Source: Chitinophagaceae bacterium
GTDB taxonomy: Bacteria > Bacteroidota > Bacteroidia > Chitinophagales > Chitinophagaceae
DNA: 10,675 nt
Reading direction: 5' to 3'
Assembly: GCA_016786965.1 (NCBI GenBank)
Contig: JAEUVL010000339.1
Span: 1 to 10,675, forward strand
Shown here: in pieces, positions 6,965 to 10,675 of the stretch
Layout of the letters: every line of letters starts with the position of its first letter
Position numbering within the stretch: position 1 is the stretch's first letter
The notes under the pieces: generated by a model
Databases searched by the model: none
Seen by the model: only the letters and a program-made list of their open reading frames with translations
What the model was told of the DNA's origin: nothing
Program-made: the position numbers and the translations under genes

Positions 6965-7867
6965 ATGTCTTCTTTAGCCCAATCATCCCTGCAGCCGTTT
7001 CTTGATTTTCTTAAGTTTGAGAAAAGATACTCGATTCATACTATCGTCTCATATGAGCATGATATAACTGACTTTTCTGACTATTTGGACCTGCAATTTG
7101 GTGGGGGCGGTATAAGGCAGATCAATCATAGTTTTGTTCGCAGTTGGCTGGCGTCCTTGAAGGAGAACGGCCTGACAGCCAAAACCATCAACCGGAAAAT
7201 ATCCAGCCTGAAATCCTTTTTTAAATACCATATAAAAATTGGAAATATTGATGCTACGCCTATGGCAAAGGTGGTCAGTCCAAAAATTGGCAAGCGGTTA
7301 CCTGTATTTGTAAAAGAGGAAGATACCGCAAGGTTGATACAGACCCTGGACCAATCTGCTGAGGATTGGAAGACCTTGAATGCGAAAATGCTGATCACTA
7401 TTTTTTATGCCACTGGGATGCGGCTGAGTGAGCTGATAAACCTGAAAGAAAAACAGGTTGATTTCAGTAACTCACAAATAAAAGTGCTGGGAAAAGGGAA
7501 TAAAGAGAGGATCATCCCGGTAAGCCGGGAAGTAGCGGCCATGATCAACGAGTATAAGGAATTGAAAAACAAGGAGTTTGGAATTACAGAGGATATATTG
7601 CTGGTAACTGAAAAAGGGAGAAAAATGTATCCCAAATATGCTTATTTGCTGGTGAATAAGATATTAGGGCAGGCCAGTACGCTTGATAAAAAAAGCCCCC
7701 ATGTGCTTCGTCATACATTTGCCACACACCTGATGAATAATGGGGCCGACCTGAATGCTGTAAAAGAACTGCTGGGACACAGCAGCCTGGCTTCCACGCA
7801 GGTGTATACGCATAATACAATAGAAAAGCTGAAAGATATTCACAAAAAGGCACATCCAAAGGCCTAA
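6965..7867 (+). CDS. xerC: XerC/XerD-type tyrosine recombinase
   Basis: 300 residues, the usual size of XerC/D. The N-terminal SAM-like core-binding domain (about 7-95) carries the Y-S-x-H-T-x-x-S-Y pattern at 22-30. The catalytic domain (about 110-300) has the complete set: R153 in ATGMRLSEL, K177 in GKGNKER, H246-x-x-R249 in HVLRHTFATHL, H272 in LLGHSS and the nucleophile Y281 in QVYTH. Such enzymes resolve chromosome dimers at dif. No attachment site or phage gene is nearby, and the position between rpsU and hpf is a housekeeping context in Bacteroidetes, so I favour a chromosomal Xer over an integron or phage integrase. XerC and XerD cannot be told apart safely from this sequence alone. 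No strong SD is present; a TAACTTTA -7-like box (6947-6954) lies just before the gene. Confidence 0.9.
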   Translation: MSSLAQSSLQPFLDFLKFEKRYSIHTIVSYEHDITDFSDYLDLQFGGGGIRQINHSFVRSWLASLKENGLTAKTINRKISSLKSFFKYHIKIGNIDATPMAKVVSPKIGKRLPVFVKEEDTARLIQTLDQSAEDWKTLNAKMLITIFYATGMRLSELINLKEKQVDFSNSQIKVLGKGNKERIIPVSREVAAMINEYKELKNKEFGITEDILLVTEKGRKMYPKYAYLLVNKILGQASTLDKKSPHVLRHTFATHLMNNGADLNAVKELLGHSSLASTQVYTHNTIEKLKDIHKKAHPKA

Positions 7868-8020
7868 AAGTTTGTACTTACACAATAAAAAATTACCAGA
7901 ATTTTACTTGGGTGAAAGGACGTTTTGCAGTAACTTGAATGTGATAGAAGAACCCACCCTTTGAAAAAAGCCATTAAAGAGTTCTTTATTTATTGTTTCA
8001 CTGTTTAAAAAATGATGATT

Positions 8021-8320
8021 ATGAACGTAAACATTCAAACTGTTCATTTCAATGCTGACAGTAAGTTAATTGAGTACGTAAAAAGAAAATTAGAAAAGCT
8101 TAACTTATTCAGCGACCGAATCATTCAGGTAAATGTGTTTCTGAAACTTGACAATGTAGTTCACGCCATCAAGGACAAGATTGCAGAGATCAGGGTACAC
8201 ATTCCGCGTCACAATTTTTTTGTAAAATCAACTTCAAAATCATTCGAAGAGTCTTTCGATGATGCTTTCGATTCACTGGTAGTTCAAATAAAAAGAAATA
8301 AAGAAAGAAAAGCCGCTTAA
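8021..8320 (+). CDS. hpf: Ribosome hibernation promoting factor, short HPF/RaiA family
   Basis: 99-residue protein of the HPF/RaiA (YfiA) family. It binds the decoding region of the small subunit and silences ribosomes in stationary phase or stress. The beta-alpha-beta-beta-beta-alpha pattern is visible: NVNIQTVHF strand, a basic helix SKLIEYVKRKLEKL, strands from about 36 to 75 ending in FFVKSTSKSF, and an acidic helix EESFDDAFDSLVVQIKRNK. It is the short form, lacking the C-terminal dimerisation domain of long HPF. ATGs also occur at 8012 and 8015, giving up to 102 residues. I chose 8021 because MNVNIQTVHF matches the family N-terminus. No SD is present. A strong terminator follows 9 nt after the stop. 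It lies between the recombinase gene and the tRNA-tuf cluster, a translation-related neighbourhood. Confidence 0.93.
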   Translation: MNVNIQTVHFNADSKLIEYVKRKLEKLNLFSDRIIQVNVFLKLDNVVHAIKDKIAEIRVHIPRHNFFVKSTSKSFEESFDDAFDSLVVQIKRNKERKAA

Positions 8321-8328
8321 ACGATTAC

Positions 8329-8366
8329 AAGACCCTGCCCCGAAAGAATAGAGGCAGGGTCTTTTT
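8329..8366 (+). terminator. Intrinsic terminator after hpf
   Basis: A perfect 11-bp stem AAGACCCTGCC (8329-8339) / GGCAGGGTCTT (8353-8363) with a 13-nt loop is followed by a T-run to 8366. It is a clear rho-independent terminator that insulates hpf from the tRNA cluster. Confidence 0.92.
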
Positions 8367-8463
8367 ATTTACCCCCACCACGAAGATTTATACAGCCATA
8401 TAAAACCTCTCTTAGCAATTATTCACAACTTGCTGAAAACAAGCAAAAAATTATCTCTCAAAA

Positions 8464-8494
8464 TTTTTCCGATTATCAAATTCCCTTACCTTTG
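8464..8494 (+). promoter_or_regulatory. Promoter of the tRNA-tuf cluster
   Basis: TACCTTTG (8487-8494) is a full TAnnTTTG -7 box. A T-rich TTTT (8464-8467), 19 nt upstream, replaces the TTTG -33 box. It is the only good box between the hpf terminator and the first tRNA and lies 89 nt before the tRNA. Confidence 0.6.
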
Positions 8495-8497
8495 CCT

Positions 8498-8526
8498 CCC
8501 CAATAAATGGGGGTAGCTCTTTATTG
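8498..8526 (+). other. Leader with two competing small hairpins before the tRNA cluster
   Basis: CCCC (8498-8501) can pair with GGGG (within 8509-8513). Alternatively CAATAAA (8501-8507) can pair with TTTATTG (8520-8526). The two folds exclude each other. This is the start of the expected transcript. The function is unknown, and both stems are short. Confidence 0.3.
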
Positions 8527-8583
8527 CTTGGATTGCCCTGAAATATGGTTTTATGCCAAAAAAAGAAAAAGGGTATTTTATTC

Positions 8584-8656
8584 GCCACTTTAGCTCAGTT
8601 GGTAGAGCAACTGATTTGTAATCAGTAGGTCGTTGGTTCGACTCCGACAAGTGGCT
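8584..8656 (+). tRNA. tRNA-Thr(TGT)
   Basis: 73-nt cloverleaf. Acceptor GCCACTT/AAGTGGC is perfect; the D arm is GCTC...GAGC; anticodon stem ACTGA/TCAGT holds loop TTTGTAA with anticodon TGT; T arm is GTTGG-TTCGACT-CCGAC. CCA is not encoded and the discriminator is T. First tRNA of the cluster, it reads ACA codons. Confidence 0.97.
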
Positions 8657-8669
8657 CAGGAAAATTTTT

Positions 8670-8752
<83 letters not shown>

Positions 8753-8802
8753 CTTTATCCACCGGGTTTTCGCAGGATACGATGGTGGTAGTTCTTTGTG
8801 AA

Positions 8803-8851
8803 CCGGATTAGCCTCCGGGTTGAGATAATTTACCGGAATTTTCATTCCGGT
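8803..8851 (+). other. Two hairpins in the tRNA-Tyr to tRNA-Gly spacer
   Basis: The first stem is CCGGA (8803-8807) / TCCGG (8814-8818). The second is a perfect 8-bp stem ACCGGAAT (8832-8839) / ATTCCGGT (8844-8851) with a TTTC loop, ending 4 nt before the tRNA-Gly acceptor. There is no T-run, so processing or folding insulation of the precursor is more likely than termination. The ACCGG core recurs in both. Confidence 0.55.
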
Positions 8852-8855
8852 GTAA

Positions 8856-8928
8856 GCGGGAGTAGCTCATTTGGTAGAGCGGTAGCCTTCCAAGCTTCAG
8901 GTGGCCGGTTCGAGCCCGGTCTCCCGCT
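8856..8928 (+). tRNA. tRNA-Gly(TCC)
   Basis: 73-nt cloverleaf. Acceptor GCGGGAG/CTCCCGC; D arm GCTC...GAGC; anticodon loop CTTCCAA with anticodon TCC; T arm GCCGG-TTCGAGC-CCGGT. Discriminator T, CCA not encoded. The anticodon stem GTAGC/GCTTC contains a U-U mismatch at positions 28-42, which is unusual. It reads GGA/GGG codons. Confidence 0.96.
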
Positions 8929-8935
8929 CATACGA

Positions 8936-9015
8936 GAGTCGAATGAGTCAAATAAGTCAAATATGAAAAGGGCTTGCCCGTTTGACCCAATTTGACACCC
9001 TGACTTCAATGACTC
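8936..9015 (+). repeat. Repeat-rich inverted-repeat segment in the tRNA-Gly to tRNA-Thr spacer
   Basis: The left arm carries three spaced copies of (G/A)AGTC at 8936, 8945 and 8955, the last two followed by AAAT. The right arm carries the complements TTTGAC (8981, 8991), TGACTT (9001) and TGACTC (9010). The centre is GGGC-TT-GCCC (8970-8979). The RNA can fold into a long imperfect hairpin. It contains no coding signal and no terminator T-run. It is probably a precursor-processing or degenerate repeat element; the function is unknown. Confidence 0.5.
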
Positions 9016-9023
9016 AGTTAAAA

Positions 9024-9095
<72 letters not shown>

Positions 9096-9100
9096 CAACA

Positions 9101-9123
9101 GGTTTGACGGTCTCCGTCTGACC
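9101..9123 (+). other. Stable hairpin between tRNA-Thr(GGT) and tuf
   Basis: GGTTTGACGG (9101-9110) and CCGTCTGACC (9114-9123) pair with one G-U and one U-U mismatch around a TCT loop, 5 nt after the tRNA. No T-run follows, so it may mark 3' processing or partial attenuation rather than a terminator. A smaller GGCG/CGCC stem (9141-9144 with 9150-9153) follows in the tuf leader. Confidence 0.45.
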
Positions 9124-9278
9124 AATGTCATAAGCAACCAGGCGGAGTTCGCCCAATTGCTGTGTAGTGAACAGGAAGATGAAGAGTGCGATGCAACAAA
9201 AGCTGATAGTAGCAATACTCCCGGCTTCATTTATAGAAAAACAATAATTTAGTCAACACAACTTAAAAACCGATAACA

Positions 9279-10466
9279 ATGTCAAAAGAGACCTTCAAAA
9301 GGGACAAACCCCACGTTAACGTTGGTACCATCGGCCACATTGACCATGGTAAAACAACCTTGACTGCTGCCATCACCACCATTCTGGCTTCAAAAGGTAT
9401 GGCAACGGCAAAAAAATATGATGAAATTGATGCTGCGCCTGAAGAAAAAGAACGTGGTATCACGATTAACACGGCTCACGTTGAGTATCAGACGGATAAC
9501 CGTCACTATGCTCACGTTGACTGTCCTGGTCACGCTGACTATGTTAAGAACATGATCACTGGTGCTGCCCAAATGGACGGCGCTATTCTTGTGGTAGCTG
9601 CTACAGACGGCCCCATGCCCCAAACAAAAGAGCACATCCTGCTGGCCCGCCAGGTGGGTGTACCTAAGATTGTGGTATTTATGAATAAAGTTGACCTTGT
9701 TGATGACCCCGAACTGTTGGAACTGGTGGAAATGGAAATTCGTGACCTGCTGACTTTCTACGGTTTTGATGGTGCTAATACGCCAATCATCAAAGGCTCT
9801 GCAATCAAAGCATTGGAAGGTGATGCTGAAGGTGTGAAGCAAGTAGAAGAACTGATGGCTGCTGTGGATTCTTATATTCCGCTGCCTCCCCGTCCGGTTG
9901 ATCAGCCGTTCCTGATGTCTGTAGAAGACGTGTTCTCTATTACTGGTCGTGGTACAGTTGCTACAGGCCGTATTGAAAGAGGTCGCATCAAAGTAGGTGA
10001 GGCTGTTGAGATTGTAGGATTGGTAGAAGCCCCCCTTACTTCAACTTGCACAGGTGTGGAGATGTTCCGCAAATTGCTGGATGAGGGTGAAGCCGGTGAC
10101 AATGCTGGTTTGCTGCTCCGTGGTATTGAGAAAACACAGATCCGTCGTGGTATGGTTATCTGTAAGCCTGGTTCTATCACTCCGCACACTGAATTCAAAG
10201 CTGAAGTATACGTACTGAGCAAAGAAGAAGGTGGACGTCATACACCATTCTTTAACAAATACCGTCCTCAGTTCTATTTCCGTACGACTGACGTAACCGG
10301 AGAGGTAGAATTGAACGCTGGTACTGAAATGGTTATGCCTGGTGATAATACGTCGTTGAATGTAAAACTGATCCAGCCAATTGCGATGGAGAAAGGTTTG
10401 AAATTTGCGATACGTGAAGGTGGCCGTACAGTAGGCGCCGGTCAGGTAACTGAAATCGTGAAGTAA
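9279..10466 (+). CDS. tuf: Translation elongation factor Tu
   Basis: 395-residue GTPase that brings aminoacyl-tRNA to the ribosomal A site. Domain 1 (about 1-205) has all G motifs: GHIDHGKT at 19-26, the switch I RGITI with T62, DCPGH at 81-85 with the catalytic H85, NKVD at 136-139 and SAIK at 174-177. Beta-barrel domains 2 and 3 follow to GQVTEIVK at the C-terminus, with no gaps or frameshifts. The start gives the conserved MSKETFKR. No SD is seen before it (a run of A and C precedes the ATG), as usual in this phylum. There is no convincing promoter in the 183-nt gap after tRNA-Thr(GGT), so tuf is probably cotranscribed with the four tRNAs, as tufB is in E. coli. tRNA-Trp follows. Confidence 0.99.
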   Translation: MSKETFKRDKPHVNVGTIGHIDHGKTTLTAAITTILASKGMATAKKYDEIDAAPEEKERGITINTAHVEYQTDNRHYAHVDCPGHADYVKNMITGAAQMDGAILVVAATDGPMPQTKEHILLARQVGVPKIVVFMNKVDLVDDPELLELVEMEIRDLLTFYGFDGANTPIIKGSAIKALEGDAEGVKQVEELMAAVDSYIPLPPRPVDQPFLMSVEDVFSITGRGTVATGRIERGRIKVGEAVEIVGLVEAPLTSTCTGVEMFRKLLDEGEAGDNAGLLLRGIEKTQIRRGMVICKPGSITPHTEFKAEVYVLSKEEGGRHTPFFNKYRPQFYFRTTDVTGEVELNAGTEMVMPGDNTSLNVKLIQPIAMEKGLKFAIREGGRTVGAGQVTEIVK

Positions 10467-10518
10467 AGAAGCAGATAGCTTTTTAGCCGTTAGCCTAAGG
10501 CTTAATTGACAAATTGGC

Positions 10519-10526
10519 TATCTTTG
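10519..10526 (+). promoter_or_regulatory. Candidate -7 box upstream of tRNA-Trp
   Basis: TATCTTTG is a full TAnnTTTG match 53 nt before tRNA-Trp. No TTTG is found at the right -33 distance; the nearest TTG (10506-10508) is only 10 nt upstream. It may start a tRNA-Trp and downstream transcript separately from tuf. Confidence 0.4.
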
Positions 10527-10539
10527 AAAACATAATGCT

Positions 10540-10570
10540 AAGAGCTATTGGCCACCCGCTAATAGCTTTT
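10540..10570 (+). terminator. Possible terminator or attenuator between tuf and tRNA-Trp
   Basis: AAGAGCTATT (10540-10549) pairs with AATAGCTTTT (10561-10570) in a 10-bp stem with one G-U and an 11-nt loop. The final T-run is part of the stem and is followed by AGCTTT. The stem is AT-rich, so termination would be weak. It could end tuf transcripts or attenuate entry into tRNA-Trp. A wider GATAGC/GCTATC inverted repeat (10474-10479 with 10517-10522) precedes it. Confidence 0.4.
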
Positions 10571-10579
10571 AGCTTTCAT

Positions 10580-10650
10580 ACGGGCATGGTGCAACGGTAG
10601 CATACGGGTCTCCAAAACCTTTGATCTGGGTTCGAATCCTAGTGCCCGTG
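10580..10650 (+). tRNA. tRNA-Trp(CCA)
   Basis: 71-nt cloverleaf. Acceptor ACGGGCA/TGCCCGT; D arm GTGC...GCAT; anticodon loop CTCCAAA with anticodon CCA; T arm CTGGG-TTCGAAT-CCTAG; discriminator G as expected for Trp. The anticodon stem CGGGT/ACCTT has a C-U mismatch at 27-43 and a G-U pair at 28-42. In many bacteria this gene lies between tuf and secE-nusG, so those are expected just past the right edge. Confidence 0.95.
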
Positions 10651-10675
10651 CAAGTTAATTGCACAACTTATCTGC

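Noticed and set aside
6965..7867. The recombinase as a phage or integron integrase marking a mobile element
   Set aside because: Although tRNA genes lie nearby, there are no duplicated tRNA ends, phage genes or attachment repeats, and the neighbours are all housekeeping genes.
8936..9015. CRISPR-like array
   Set aside because: The units are only 5-9 nt, the spacing is irregular and partly inverted, and no cas gene is present.
9390..9842. Minus-strand frame of 150 codons inside tuf
   Set aside because: It is a shadow of the highly conserved EF-Tu gene, whose codon bias leaves the opposite strand open.

Overview
The window looks like a chromosomal segment from a member of the Bacteroidota, most likely Chitinophagales/Chitinophagaceae. 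Supporting signs are TAnnTTTG-type -7 promoter boxes, absence of Shine-Dalgarno (SD) sequences before almost every gene, and the housekeeping order rpsU - xerC-like - hpf - tRNA cluster - tuf - tRNA-Trp. The genus assignment is inference, since no 16S or similar marker is present.

Left half (1-6529, all on the minus strand): seven tightly packed genes read leftwards. In transcription order they are riboflavin synthase (ribE), an acyltransferase-3 membrane protein, a GtrB/CsbB-like membrane-anchored family-2 glycosyltransferase, a class I SAM methyltransferase, a three-histidine-box fatty acid desaturase, a zinc-ribbon SAM methyltransferase, and a YfhO-like polytopic membrane protein that runs off the left edge of the window. 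Spacings are 0-60 nt, with one ATGA overlap and one directly abutting TAA-ATG. Apart from ribE, the set reads as an envelope glycan or glycolipid synthesis and decoration cluster. The pairing of a GtrB/CsbB-like enzyme with a YfhO-like protein suggests polyprenyl-phosphate-sugar synthesis in the cytoplasm followed by sugar transfer on the outer face of the inner membrane.

Centre (6530-6680): a divergent promoter region. The rightward side drives rpsU (bS21), which carries a full AAGGAGGT SD. This is the exception to the SD-less rule and matches the known bS21 autoregulation idea in Bacteroidetes.

Right half (6680-10675, all on the plus strand): rpsU with a terminator; a XerC/D-type tyrosine recombinase; a short hibernation factor (HPF/RaiA) with a perfect-stem terminator; a tRNA cluster Thr(TGT)-Tyr(GTA)-Gly(TCC)-Thr(GGT) behind a good -7 box; tuf (EF-Tu); and tRNA-Trp(CCA). 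The four tRNAs plus tuf are in exactly the order of the E. coli thrU-tyrU-glyT-thrT-tufB operon. The tRNA spacers hold several clear hairpins and a repeat-rich inverted-repeat segment.

There is no CRISPR array, insertion sequence or prophage. I did not find a convincing new defence or mobile system. The points most worth following are the SD-bearing rpsU leader, the unusual envelope cluster, and the structured tRNA spacers.
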